64,000 bases of DNA from Cyanobacteria bacterium CG_2015-22_32_23 (GCA_009993045.1 JAACUG010000074.1:1-64000); one strand, 5' to 3'; counted from the first letter of the stretch, positions 18,430 through 26,838 are shown. A program made the numbers and translations. The notes: generated from the letters alone by a model not told the origin.

Positions 18430-18771
18430 TTATTGGTCATTTTTTGATTTATTCATTTTCTCCATTAAAAGTATAAAAATTTCAGGATCTAAAGCATGAC
18501 GTAAAACTATTTTCATTAAGTCTTTATTCATGACAAGATCAGATTTTACTGGGCTTAAACGGCTTGTCCACATATCTTCATTTTGCATTCTTTTTATCAA
18601 ATTTTTCACATCTGGTGAACTTGTTTTTGCATTCCATAAAAAGTCAATTAATATTAATGGTAAAACCTCAGACATTAAAACATTATTTTCTTCACAATAT
18701 TGCCTTAATGCTTTATCTATATTTGGGTGTGCAGTAAATCTTATTATTTTCTTTTTTCTCTTTTCACTCAT
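18430..18771 (-). CDS. Small ribbon-helix-helix-like protein
   Basis: 113 residues, basic N-terminus (MSEKRKKKIIRFTAHPN) giving a possible beta strand, then two helices with ALRQYCEENN and LMSEVLPLILIDFLW, a layout seen in CopG/Arc-type DNA-binding proteins. The C-terminal 50 residues are helical and unrecognised. The ATG directly follows the stop of the 90-residue gene (TAAATG), with GAGG eight bases upstream, so the two are translationally linked. A repressor of the element is a reasonable guess; no close family is recognised. Confidence 0.6.
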   Translation of the reverse strand: MSEKRKKKIIRFTAHPNIDKALRQYCEENNVLMSEVLPLILIDFLWNAKTSSPDVKNLIKRMQNEDMWTSRLSPVKSDLVMNKDLMKIVLRHALDPEIFILLMEKMNKSKNDQ

Positions 18772-19044
18772 TTAATTATCCTCATTTATTAATTGTTTAA
18801 TATCTTTGATTAAGTTATTAGCATACTTAACCTTATAACCAGATTCTTGATTATTAATTTTATTTACTATTTCTTTAAGTTTCTCTGTAACAAGTGAATC
18901 ATTAGGTTTAATTCCTAAATCTAATTGATAAGCATAAGCTAAGATTTCATCTTCAAATGTCTCAGGTATTCTGATTAATTTTGTTGGGGTATTTTGCCAT
19001 TTACTCTTAAATGGTTTTAGGTTATCTAAGTTGTTTTTGTGCAT
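18772..19044 (-). CDS. Small protein with cyanobacterial RIPE-motif N-terminus, probable DNA binder
   Basis: 90 residues. The segment TPTKLIRIPETFEDEILAYA resembles the strand-helix start of ribbon-helix-helix proteins common in cyanobacterial accessory genes; the C-terminal half is lysine-rich and helical. It is first in a two-gene unit with the 113-residue protein. Two palindromic sites lie 13 and 80 bp upstream of its ATG, and a near-copy lies inside the gene, which would fit autoregulation. Function inferred from motif and context only. Confidence 0.6.
   Translation of the reverse strand: MHKNNLDNLKPFKSKWQNTPTKLIRIPETFEDEILAYAYQLDLGIKPNDSLVTEKLKEIVNKINNQESGYKVKYANNLIKDIKQLINEDN
18882..18897. 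promoter_or_regulatory. Operator-like site inside the 90-residue gene
   Basis: TCTCTGTAACAAGTGA matches the upstream operators at 15 of 16 positions. It encodes part of DSLVTEK, so coincidence with coding sequence is possible. Confidence 0.4.
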
Positions 19045-19056
19045 GGATGCAATAAC

Positions 19057-19072
19057 TCACTGTAACAAGTGA
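19057..19072. promoter_or_regulatory. Palindromic operator, promoter-proximal copy
   Basis: TCACTGTAACAAGTGA, with arms TCACT and AGTGA, begins 13 bp upstream of the ATG of the 90-residue gene. An identical 16-mer lies 67 bp further up. Position over the likely promoter or 5' leader suggests repressor binding. Confidence 0.6.
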
Positions 19073-19123
19073 ACTTTAACTATTGTTGACGATTAGATTA
19101 TAACATACTTAATAGCTCTTTTT

Positions 19124-19139
19124 TCACTGTAACAAGTGA
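19124..19139. promoter_or_regulatory. Palindromic operator, promoter-distal copy
   Basis: Exact second copy of TCACTGTAACAAGTGA. The 67-bp centre-to-centre distance between the two copies would suit looping or cooperative binding. Confidence 0.6.
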
Positions 19140-19198
19140 GATTAAGGTATTATGTTTACTTTGTAAGTTTAAATCATAGAATTATTGGTATTATTAAC

Positions 19199-19261
19199 TC
19201 TCAAGATATATACGTTTATTTGCGTTGTTTACGTTATAGTCTTTGTGATTATATCTTGAGA
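19199..19261. repeat. 12-bp inverted repeat downstream of the integrase gene
   Basis: TCTCAAGATATA (19199-19210) and TATATCTTGAGA (19250-19261) are perfect reverse complements 39 bp apart. They lie between the integrase stop and the operators of the small genes. The loop contains two TTACGTT/TACGTTT-like words. It may be a transcription boundary or a protein-binding site. Confidence 0.6.
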
Positions 19262-19317
19262 TAATTAAAGAGCAAATAAGCCCTTTTAAAGTATCTTAAA
19301 ATGAATGTTTGTTTTTC

Positions 19318-20493
19318 TTAAAATAATTCTGGTAATTCTAAACTTTCATCTACTGCTAAATAATTTCTGATCAGAGTTGGTACTGAATTACCAACAATAT
19401 TAGCTATAGTTTGTAAATCAGCTTTACCCGATCTGCATAGGTGAGTAGTATAGCAATGTCGAATATCATAAAAAGTTAAATATTCTTTAACTAAACCATC
19501 ATTGATTAAATGATTCAGTATTTTTTTCCAAATTCTTTTTGAAAAATTATGAGTATCAAGATAATCACCATTTAAGTTAGGAAAAATCAGTTTAGAATGT
19601 CTTTTTGGAATTTCTTTTAATAATTCATAGAGTTGTTTATTAACTGGAAATAAACGACAATAAACACCATTTTTAGTACCTTCTTTTAACTCATTATCAG
19701 TGTATCTTTTGTCAAATTTAATCCACATTTTTCCATTATTATCAATAATATCATTCCATGTTAACGCTATTGCTTCACTAGGACGACAACCCGTTAAAAA
19801 TCTAAAAGCAACAAAATAATAATAAAAACTATGGGAGTTAATACCACTATATTTACTTAGATAAGTATCATTTTTAAATGCTGATAATATCGCTTTAACT
19901 TCTTCTTTATTAAATGATTTAATTTGTTTATGTTTTTTTACATTTAAGTCATAAATAATGTTAGGTAAATAATTTTGTCCTTTGAATTTACCGTGTTTTA
20001 TTGACATATTAATACCAGCACTGAGACTTTTTAATATTTTTTCAACTCTTGATAAAGCATAATTTTCTTTAAGTAATTCTACAAAATCAGCAACATTTTC
20101 TACTGGAATAAAATTATCTAATAATTTATCTATAGGATACCAAGTTACTTGTTTAGTTTTTAAAGAAATATGTTGTTTGTTTTTTTTATAATATTCCCAT
20201 AGTTCTTTAAGGGTAATTTGTGTTAAATCAGGGTTAATCGGAATAACTTTTTTTTGATAATTTAACTTATATTTTTCTTTTGTTTCATCATAGCGATCAT
20301 AAAGATAAATATCATTATGAATTTCCGTCGCTTTAGCAATAGCAATATTTTGATTTTCAGAATCAAAGTAATTTAAAGGATAACTAATAAATTGACGTTG
20401 TCCTTGATAAGTATAAATTAAACGAATTAAACCGCTTCTATTCTGAATAGTAATTTTTATTCCAGAAGGTCTGTAACTTTTCTCAGGTATCAT
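19318..20493 (-). CDS. Tyrosine recombinase (integrase)
   Basis: 391 residues. The N-terminal 80 residues (GLIRLIYTYQGQRQFISYP followed by AKATEIHNDIYLYD) resemble the Min27-type arm-DNA-binding domain. A core-binding domain follows, then the catalytic domain: first Arg in TGCRPSEAIALTW, His-x-x-Arg region as DIRHCYTTHL, and nucleophile Tyr in RNYLAV. The position often held by His/Trp before the Tyr is Asn (IVGNSVP), as in some cyanobacterial relatives. It sits beside the attachment site and its upstream region overlaps the TGGATCA boxes, so it may regulate itself. Role: site-specific integration at tRNA-Arg. Confidence 0.92.
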   Translation of the reverse strand: MIPEKSYRPSGIKITIQNRSGLIRLIYTYQGQRQFISYPLNYFDSENQNIAIAKATEIHNDIYLYDRYDETKEKYKLNYQKKVIPINPDLTQITLKELWEYYKKNKQHISLKTKQVTWYPIDKLLDNFIPVENVADFVELLKENYALSRVEKILKSLSAGINMSIKHGKFKGQNYLPNIIYDLNVKKHKQIKSFNKEEVKAILSAFKNDTYLSKYSGINSHSFYYYFVAFRFLTGCRPSEAIALTWNDIIDNNGKMWIKFDKRYTDNELKEGTKNGVYCRLFPVNKQLYELLKEIPKRHSKLIFPNLNGDYLDTHNFSKRIWKKILNHLINDGLVKEYLTFYDIRHCYTTHLCRSGKADLQTIANIVGNSVPTLIRNYLAVDESLELPELF

Positions 20494-20540
20494 TAAAAAA
20501 AAGTGATATAAGATGATATTAATTGAAATATTTAGAAAAG

Positions 20541-20580
20541 TGGATCAAATATGGATCAAAATTAGATCATAATTGGATCA
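20541..20580. promoter_or_regulatory. TGGATCA boxes, right end (four at 11-bp pitch)
   Basis: TGGATCA at 20541-20547, 20552-20558 and 20574-20580, with a variant TAGATCA at 20563-20569. All four starts are exactly 11 bp apart. The array lies between the integrase start and attR. It mirrors the paired boxes at the left end and so probably binds the integrase or an excisionase. Confidence 0.7.
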
Positions 20581-20654
20581 TTTTTTATCAACTTGAATAG
20601 CCAAAATAAACTTATAACGTTGATATTTTCTAATAAATTAATTATATCACCTTA

Positions 20655-20697
20655 CTTCTAAGCAGTCGGCCACAGGTTCGAGTCCTGTCGCACCCGT
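20655..20697 (+). repeat. Attachment site copy, tRNA 3' fragment (attR side)
   Basis: 43-bp duplicate of the tRNA-Arg 3' half from the anticodon loop to one base past the discriminator. It lacks the 5' half and cannot form a tRNA. The gap 20494-20808 otherwise contains the TGGATCA boxes and the dapA upstream region. Confidence 0.92.
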
Positions 20698-20808
20698 TGA
20701 TAGTAATAAATATCAAGTTATTTTTGCCCTAGTAAAATGTCGTTTTACGATATAATAATCTAAATTATGGGCAATGTCCCTACTTTAACCTTCCGTTGAT
20801 AGACAATA

Positions 20809-21702
20809 ATGAGTGATTATATTTTTGGTAGAGTTTTAACCGCAATGGTAACACCTTTTAACGAGGACTTAACTGTTAATTATGGTGTCGCTGAAAAATT
20901 AGCTGATCATTTGGTTAATAATGGTAGTGACGGTTTAGTTATTTGTGGCACTACTGGTGAATCTCCTACCCTCGAAAGTGAGGAAAAATATGAGTTACTG
21001 AAAGTTGTTAAAAAAGCCGTCGGTCATCGTGGTAAAGTTCTTATGGGTACAGGCTCAAATTCTACCGCTAAAGCCATCAAAGATACTCAGAAAGCCAGTA
21101 AAATCGGTATTGATGGTAGTTTGCAAGTTGTCCCTTATTATAATAAACCACCTCAAGAAGGATTATATCAACACTTTAGAGCCATCGCTCAATCTTGTTC
21201 GGATGTACCCATAATGTTGTATAATATACCGGGAAGGACAGGAAAAAACTTAGAAGCCCAAACCACTGCAAAATTAGCTCAAGATTTAGATAATATAGTC
21301 GCCATCAAAGAAGCTAGTGCAGATTTAGAACAAAGTGCTAAAATAAGAATGTTTGCACCTTCAGATTTTTTGATTTATTCAGGAGAAGACTTTTTAACCC
21401 TACCGATGATGAGTGTAGGAAGTGTTGGAGTTGTCAGTGTTGCTAGTCATTTAGTCGGCAACCAAATGCAAAAAATGATTAGAGGTTACGAAAAAGGTGA
21501 TAACATTTTAGCTCAAGAAATTCAACAAAAATTGTATAGTTTATTTAAAGTTTTGTTTTGTAATACTAATCCCGTTCCAGTCAAGTTTGCCCTTCAATTA
21601 ATAGGTTGGGATGTTGGTAATGTCAGATTACCTTTAACTTCTTTGCCAATAAACCAGCAACAAGAAGTAGAGAAAGTTTTAAAAGATTTGAGCTTATTAT
21701 AA
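20809..21702 (+). CDS. dapA: 4-hydroxy-tetrahydrodipicolinate synthase
   Basis: 297 residues. Condenses pyruvate with aspartate semialdehyde in lysine and diaminopimelate synthesis. Family marks are [11 protein letters not shown], the Tyr motif [13 protein letters not shown], the Schiff-base Lys in VAIKEAS, and [18 protein letters not shown] at 20809 gives a normal-length protein. It precedes rnj on the same strand at 279 bp, a neighbourhood seen in other cyanobacteria. It is the first host gene beyond the integrated element. Confidence 0.96.
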   Translation: MSDYIFGRVLTAMVTPFNEDLTVNYGVAEKLADHLVNNGSDGLVICGTTGESPTLESEEKYELLKVVKKAVGHRGKVLMGTGSNSTAKAIKDTQKASKIGIDGSLQVVPYYNKPPQEGLYQHFRAIAQSCSDVPIMLYNIPGRTGKNLEAQTTAKLAQDLDNIVAIKEASADLEQSAKIRMFAPSDFLIYSGEDFLTLPMMSVGSVGVVSVASHLVGNQMQKMIRGYEKGDNILAQEIQQKLYSLFKVLFCNTNPVPVKFALQLIGWDVGNVRLPLTSLPINQQQEVEKVLKDLSLL

Positions 21703-21981
21703 ATAGTAAATATCATTAAATTAATACTATTTTAAAGTCAGATAACAAGTTTTTTTCATTAAATGAAAGAGATAAAATAAATTGTTTTTTTGAGGAGGGA
21801 ATAACTAATGTTTTTTACATAGAACATTTTGTAGTAAAAGCTTTAGTCTTTGAATTTTATAATGGCAATTTAAGTTTATTTTTACTATATTCTTAAACTT
21901 AAAAAGCTCTAAAAGACTAAGTGCAAGAATTAATTTTAGTTTTTAATCACATTTATTTATCAAGAAAAGGAAACATCAAAT
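21703..21981 (+). other. Leader region of rnj with a four-codon mini-ORF
   Basis: 279 bp without a normal gene. At 21792-21799 lies a strong ribosome site GAGGAGGG, followed eight bases later by ATG (21808) and a frame of four codons (M F F T) ending at TAG 21822. The remainder is AT-rich. It could be a leader peptide or a chance match. Confidence 0.4.
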
Positions 21982-23859
21982 ATGTATAAAGTTCAAGCAA
22001 GAAAAAGAAAAACTACAGCCCCTGAAAAACCTGTGGTAATCCTTCCATCAAGAAATAATAAGCCGTTATTAAAAGTTATTCCTCTCGGTGGTTTGCATGA
22101 AATAGGTAAAAATACTTGTGTTTATGAGTATGAAGACGAAATTATTTTAGTGGATGCGGGTATTGGTTTTCCTACGGATGGAATGCACGGTATTAATGTT
22201 GTTTTACCTGATATGACTTATTTGAAGGAAAATCAACAAAAAATAAAAGCTATGATTGTAACTCATGGTCATGAAGATCATGTGGGAGGTATTCCCTATC
22301 ACCTCAAACAAATTGACACCCCCATAATTTATGGTCCTCGTTTAGCTATGGCTCTTTTGCGTGATAAACTAGAGGAATCTGGATTACATGAGCGTACCAT
22401 CATTAAAACAGTTTCTCCCCGTGAAGTTGTCAAAATAGGAAAACATTTTAAAGTTGAGTTTATTCGTAATACCCATTCTATCGCCGATAGTTTTACCCTG
22501 GCAATTCATACCCCCATCGGTGTTTTAATTCATACAGGAGATTATAAAATTGATCATACTCCAGTAGATGGAGAATATTTCGATTTACACCGTTTAGCTC
22601 AATTAGGGGAAGAAGGCATCTTATGTTTATTAGGAGATTCCACTAATTCTGAAGTACCCGGTTTTACACCCTCAGAAAGAGCAGTTTATCCCGGATTAGA
22701 AAAGGTTTTCAACCAAGCATCAGGGCGTTTAATGGTAACAACTTTTTCTACTTCTGTACATCGGGTTAATATGTTACTAGAGTTAGCGATGGAATATAAT
22801 CGTAAAGTAGGCGTAGTGGGACGTTCGATGTTAAACGTGATCGCTCATGCTCGTAACTTAGGATATATCAAAGTACCTGATAATTTATTTGTGCCTTTAC
22901 GCAATTTAAGCGGTTTACCAGAAAATGAGGTATTAATTCTTTGCACTGGCTCTCAGGGTGAAAAATTCGCCGCTATGACAAGAATATCTAAGGGCGAACA
23001 TCGGCAGGTAAAAATTCGTCAAGGTGATACCATTATCTTTTCTGCTAGTCCGATTCCGGGTAATACTATTGCGGTAGTTAATACTATAGATCGTTTAATG
23101 ATGCAAGGAGCAAACGTAGTTTATGGGAAACAAGCAGGAGTTCATGTTTCTGGTCATGGTTGTCAAGAAGATCAAAAATTAATGTTATCCCTTGCTAAAC
23201 CTAAGTTTTTTGTACCAGTACACGGTGAGCATAGAATGTTAGTACAACACTCGAAAACTGCTCAAAGTGTTGGTATTCCCCCAGAAAATATCGTGATTAT
23301 TCAAAATGGTGACACCATTGAATTAACGGCAGATAGTATCGGTAAAGGAAATAAAGTGCCTTCGGGTATTCAATTAGTTGATACTGCTGGGGTAGTTCAT
23401 GATAGTGTCATGGAAGAGCGTCAACAGTTAGCTGAAGATGGTGTTATTACTATTGCGGCTAGTATTGATAATCAAGGGCGTTTATTAAGTCAACCACAAA
23501 TTAATTTGCGTGGTGTGGTATGCCAAATTGAAATAGCTTCCCTTGAGCGGATGATTATTCGTACTATTGATAAAACGATTACAGATCGGGTCAAAAGTAG
23601 TTTACTATTAAATGGTCATGATGATGTTAATTGGACCAGTATCCGCATTGATGTTGAAACAAATTTAGGACGATTAATTCAACGAGAATTAAATAGCGAA
23701 CCTTTAGTTATCTTTATGCTACAGTTACAGGAAAATACTCCTAAAACTATGGGTGATAATGGTAACGGGAATATTACTGAAGTTATGACTCCGAAAGAAG
23801 AGGAAGAAATAGATTCTAAATTTACTCGTCGTCGTCGTAAAACCACTGTTTCTGTTTAA
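21982..23859 (+). CDS. rnj: Ribonuclease J
   Basis: 625 residues. A metallo-beta-lactamase/beta-CASP RNase that degrades and processes RNA with endo- and 5'-exonuclease activity. The zinc motif THGHEDHVGG is at about residues 93-102; LHTGDYKID-like VLIHTGDYKID and the beta-CASP GSQGEKFAAM and VHVSGHG follow. The ends are specific to the cyanobacterial form: a basic N-terminal extension (about 30 residues) and a tail ending in RRRRK. AAAGGAAAC upstream may serve as ribosome site. The tandem hairpin repeat after the stop could help terminate it. Confidence 0.95.
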   Translation: MYKVQARKRKTTAPEKPVVILPSRNNKPLLKVIPLGGLHEIGKNTCVYEYEDEIILVDAGIGFPTDGMHGINVVLPDMTYLKENQQKIKAMIVTHGHEDHVGGIPYHLKQIDTPIIYGPRLAMALLRDKLEESGLHERTIIKTVSPREVVKIGKHFKVEFIRNTHSIADSFTLAIHTPIGVLIHTGDYKIDHTPVDGEYFDLHRLAQLGEEGILCLLGDSTNSEVPGFTPSERAVYPGLEKVFNQASGRLMVTTFSTSVHRVNMLLELAMEYNRKVGVVGRSMLNVIAHARNLGYIKVPDNLFVPLRNLSGLPENEVLILCTGSQGEKFAAMTRISKGEHRQVKIRQGDTIIFSASPIPGNTIAVVNTIDRLMMQGANVVYGKQAGVHVSGHGCQEDQKLMLSLAKPKFFVPVHGEHRMLVQHSKTAQSVGIPPENIVIIQNGDTIELTADSIGKGNKVPSGIQLVDTAGVVHDSVMEERQQLAEDGVITIAASIDNQGRLLSQPQINLRGVVCQIEIASLERMIIRTIDKTITDRVKSSLLLNGHDDVNWTSIRIDVETNLGRLIQRELNSEPLVIFMLQLQENTPKTMGDNGNGNITEVMTPKEEEEIDSKFTRRRRKTTVSV

Positions 23860-23881
23860 TCTTTTAACTCCAATTCTGAAA

Positions 23882-23997
23882 GCCTCCTAACCTCGCAATT
23901 CTAGAAAATTGAATGAGAAGAAGCCCCTAACCCCCAATTCTGGGGGAATTGAATGAGAAGAAGCTCCCTAACCCCCAATTCTGGGGGAATTTTTATC
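23882..23997. repeat. Three tandem 40-bp palindromic repeats after rnj
   Basis: Units begin at 23882, 23923 and 23963. The second and third contain the palindrome CCCCCAATTCTGGGGG preceded by CCTAA, and the first is a decayed copy. The third hairpin is followed by AATTTTT and could act as a terminator on the plus strand. Single copies of the same sequence occur at 54131-54160 and, inverted and decayed, at 55967-55995. Confidence 0.85.
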
Positions 23998-24116
23998 CTG
24001 AAAAAAGTTGTTTAAAAATAACCCTCATTTGTCAATTTTGACAATAAGTCTCTTGATTATTTTTGCCAGAATATGAGAGCATTAACAATATAATCTTGAA
24101 AGAGTGTTTAAGTAAG

Positions 24117-25136
24117 ATGAGTGATGTAATTACCCTTAAAAATTTACAAAAAAGTTACGGTCAAGTAAAAGCTCTGAAAAATATCTCTTTTTCCGTCAAA
24201 ACTGGCGAAATTTTTGGTTTATTAGGACCAAATGGAGCAGGAAAGACTACCACTATCCGATGCTTAACTACCCTTGCTCAACCTGACTCTGGAGAGATTT
24301 TAGTTGGTGGTGTATCCGCTATCACTCAACCCAAACAAGTTCGCCAAAAGTTGGGTTATGTGGCTCAAGAGGTTGCTATTGATAAGGTTTTAACGGGGAG
24401 AGAGTTATTAAATTTACAAGCCTCTCTCTATCATCTACCTCTGTCTCTGGCAAAAAAAAGAATTGATCAATTATTGAATTTATTAGGCTTACAAGAATAT
24501 AGCGATCGCCAAACAGGCACTTATTCAGGGGGTATTCGTAAACGTCTTGATTTAGCAGCAGGATTGCTTCATCAACCCCAAGTGTTAGTATTAGATGAGC
24601 CTTCTGTGGGTTTAGACATCGAAAGTCGCACCATCGTCTGGGATTTTTTGCGTCAACTTAAATTAGCTGGTACAACAGTATTAATTACCAGTCATTATTT
24701 AGAAGAAATAGACGCATTAGCAGATAGATTAGCTATTATTGATCAAGGTGAAGTTATTGCCGAAGGTAGTCCTTCTTCTTTAAAAGATCGTTTAGGTGGC
24801 GATCGCATTACCTTAAAAATTAGGGAATTTGCGAACTTTGAAGAAGCACAAAAAGCAAAAGAAAAATTATCATCATTGTCTTTTGTGGAAAAAATTATCA
24901 TTAATCAAACTCAAGGCAATTCATTAAACCTAATTGTTACCCCAAAAAGTAATCCTATTAGTAAAATAGAACAAACTCTCATAGAAAATGATTTACCGAT
25001 GTTTAGTATCAGTCAATCTCGCCCTAGTTTAGACGATGTTTATTTAGCCGCAACAGGAAAAACCTTGATTGATGCCGAAATAGAAGCCTCTAATAATCGA
25101 GATTTGAAAGCAGAAAAAAAACAAGCGATGAAATAA
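24117..25136 (+). CDS. ABC-2 exporter ATP-binding protein (DrrA type)
   Basis: 339 residues from the ATG at 24117; a TTG at 24063 would add 18 residues outside the family core. Walker A GPNGAGKTTTIR, signature YSGGIRKRLDLAAG and Walker B VLVLDEPSVGLD are clear, followed by ITSHYLEEID. The C-terminal 100 residues match the extension seen in daunorubicin-type exporters. It pairs with the ABC-2 permease 99 bp downstream. A red algal plastid counterpart of the permease is Ycf38, but the transported compound is unknown. Confidence 0.9.
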   Translation: MSDVITLKNLQKSYGQVKALKNISFSVKTGEIFGLLGPNGAGKTTTIRCLTTLAQPDSGEILVGGVSAITQPKQVRQKLGYVAQEVAIDKVLTGRELLNLQASLYHLPLSLAKKRIDQLLNLLGLQEYSDRQTGTYSGGIRKRLDLAAGLLHQPQVLVLDEPSVGLDIESRTIVWDFLRQLKLAGTTVLITSHYLEEIDALADRLAIIDQGEVIAEGSPSSLKDRLGGDRITLKIREFANFEEAQKAKEKLSSLSFVEKIIINQTQGNSLNLIVTPKSNPISKIEQTLIENDLPMFSISQSRPSLDDVYLAATGKTLIDAEIEASNNRDLKAEKKQAMK

Positions 25137-25235
25137 TTAGGAATGAGTAATTAGGAATTGAAATAATTTCTTTTTTTCCACTCTTAGAAGATTAAAATTA
25201 AACTTATTTATATTTTTTATTAAACAGAAATAATT

Positions 25236-26126
25236 ATGACTCAAAGTATTTCCCCTAACCAATTTACAGAAATTTTATCTCCTAATTTAGATACTCAAAT
25301 AGAGGTAAAAAATAGTATTTTTAGGGACTTTTTACAAGAAACTTTAGCACTAACAAAACGTTTATTTATTCAGTTAAAACGTCGCCCGTCAAGTCTTATA
25401 GCTGGAGTTATTCAGCCTTTTATGTGGTTAATTTTATTTGGTGCTTTATTTTTTAATGCTCCTGAAAATTTATTTGAAAATAACATAACCTACGGACAAT
25501 TTTTAGCACCCGGTATTATTATTTTTACCGCTTTTTCTGGGGCTTTAAATGCTGGTTTACCCATCATGTTTGATCGAGAATTTGGCTTTTTAAATAGACT
25601 ATTAGTAGCACCTCTCGCCTCTCGTTTTTCCATCGTGGCAGCTTCCACTATTTATATTATCACCCTCAGTTTTATTCAAACCGCCGTTATCATCATTGCT
25701 AGTGCTTTTATTGGTGCTGGTTTACCTCATCTTTTGGGATTAGGTGCGATCGCTTTAATAGTATTTTTGATCGTATTAGGAGTAACAGGGCTTAGTCTCG
25801 GTTTTGCCTTTGCTTTACCTGGGCATATTGAATTATTAGCTGTTATTTTCGTAATCAATTTACCTTTATTATTTGCGAGTACGGCGTTAGCACCTTTGTC
25901 ATTCATGGCAGGATGGTTACAAATTATTGCCAGTTTAAACCCCTTAACTTATGCCATCGAGCCCATACGCTATATTTATCAAAATAGTGATTGGAGTTTC
26001 GCTAGTGTCGTAATGAATACCCCTTGGGGTAATTTTAATTTTGTCACGGTTTTATGTTTATTACTCGCTTTTGATGTAGTAATTTTATTATCAATTAAGC
26101 CTTTATTAAGTCGTCGTTTTGCTTAA
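25236..26126 (+). CDS. ABC-2 type exporter permease
   Basis: 296 residues with about six membrane segments after a 45-residue cytoplasmic start. The ABC-2 signature is seen in FLNRLLVAPLASRFSIV and the closing LNPLTYAIEPIRYIY. It forms a probable half-transporter pair with the preceding ATPase and would export a lipid, drug or polysaccharide precursor; the substrate cannot be read from sequence. No further gene follows in the operon. Confidence 0.9.
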   Translation: MTQSISPNQFTEILSPNLDTQIEVKNSIFRDFLQETLALTKRLFIQLKRRPSSLIAGVIQPFMWLILFGALFFNAPENLFENNITYGQFLAPGIIIFTAFSGALNAGLPIMFDREFGFLNRLLVAPLASRFSIVAASTIYIITLSFIQTAVIIIASAFIGAGLPHLLGLGAIALIVFLIVLGVTGLSLGFAFALPGHIELLAVIFVINLPLLFASTALAPLSFMAGWLQIIASLNPLTYAIEPIRYIYQNSDWSFASVVMNTPWGNFNFVTVLCLLLAFDVVILLSIKPLLSRRFA

Positions 26127-26492
26127 AAAAATCATCCAAAATATCTTGATTTTCTCTTTAAAAAATAAGGGTGGTATCACCTACAAGAAAGATGTAAGTG
26201 CATAAAAATACTGATTTTCAAAAAATTGATGATAATAAAATGAGTAAAAAACAAAAAAAGGAAACAAATAAAATTAATATTCAGTCAAATATATAGTAAT
26301 CCTATTATGTGAGGTTTTAGCTGTCTATATTTATTTAAAATTAACCAATGATTTAAAGATTGCTATAAATTAAAGCATTTAGCAATTATATATTTTAAAA
26401 TTAATAAGAATAACTAAAAATCTTTGTTGCCTCTTCCTCTTACCTTTTACCTTTTCCCTACTTACTTATTAATAACTTAGAGAGATAAATCG
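26127..26492. other. Intergenic region, no gene seen
   Basis: 366 bp, strongly AT-rich. It contains a small palindrome GGTGGTATCACC near 26171 and a pyrimidine-rich stretch (26421-26460) before the small secreted-protein gene. No open frame longer than about 20 codons looks real. Confidence 0.5.
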
Positions 26493-26825
26493 ATGAAAAA
26501 TATCACTAATTCAAAAATTGTAGCTAGTATAATAATTAGCTTGAGTTTAATTACCATAACTCATAACTGTGTTAACGCTCAAACCATTAAAAATGGGCAA
26601 CCGCAACCTTTTCAAAGTAACGAAAAAAATCCTTTTTATGGAGACGGTATTAACCCCATGGATTTAATTCACAACGCCAATTTTTTTAATAGTCGTAATG
26701 GTGCGGATTTCGCTGAAGATACTAACCAGAACATTAACTCCGCTGCCGAAGATTTCAAACAACAACAGCAACAAAGAATGATAGAAATGCAAAAACAGAA
26801 AGAATCAACGGAAATAAATAATTAA
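26493..26825 (+). CDS. Small secreted protein of unknown function
   Basis: 110 residues with a signal peptide of about 29 residues (hydrophobic IVASIIISLSLITITH, cleavage near VNAQT). The mature 80 residues are polar and end in Gln-rich FKQQQQQRMIEMQKQKE, with FYGDGINPMDLIHNANF in the middle. I recognise no family. An intrinsic terminator follows 14 bp after the stop, supporting a separate transcription unit. Confidence 0.65.
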   Translation: MKNITNSKIVASIIISLSLITITHNCVNAQTIKNGQPQPFQSNEKNPFYGDGINPMDLIHNANFFNSRNGADFAEDTNQNINSAAEDFKQQQQQRMIEMQKQKESTEINN

Positions 26826-26838
26826 TTGTGCGCCTAAA

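Larger units (their letters stand above)
14532..20697. mobile_element. Integrative element in tRNA-Arg, satellite-like (6.1 kb)
   Basis: Bounded by a perfect 43-bp direct repeat (14532-14574 and 20655-20697) made of the 3' part of tRNA-Arg. Contents from right to left are a tyrosine integrase, two small ribbon-helix-helix-like proteins and a primase-helicase, all on the minus strand, then about 620 bp of noncoding DNA rich in inverted repeats. No capsid, tail, terminase, relaxase or cargo gene is present. HIP1 octamers, found at least sixteen times elsewhere in the window, were not seen inside. The layout fits a small replicating integrative element or phage satellite; which class it belongs to is inference. 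Confidence 0.85.

Noticed and set aside
14575-20654. Absence of HIP1 octamers as proof of foreign origin
   Set aside because: None was seen in the element, but at roughly one per 4 kb elsewhere the expected number in 6 kb is small, so it is only weak support.
20655-20697. A second tRNA-Arg gene
   Set aside because: Only the 3' part from the anticodon loop is present; there is no 5' acceptor strand or D arm, so it is an attachment site remnant.
14532-20697. Remnant of a full prophage
   Set aside because: No capsid, portal, terminase, tail or lysis gene can be read, the four genes are intact, and the borders are a clean att duplication, so a small element is a better reading.
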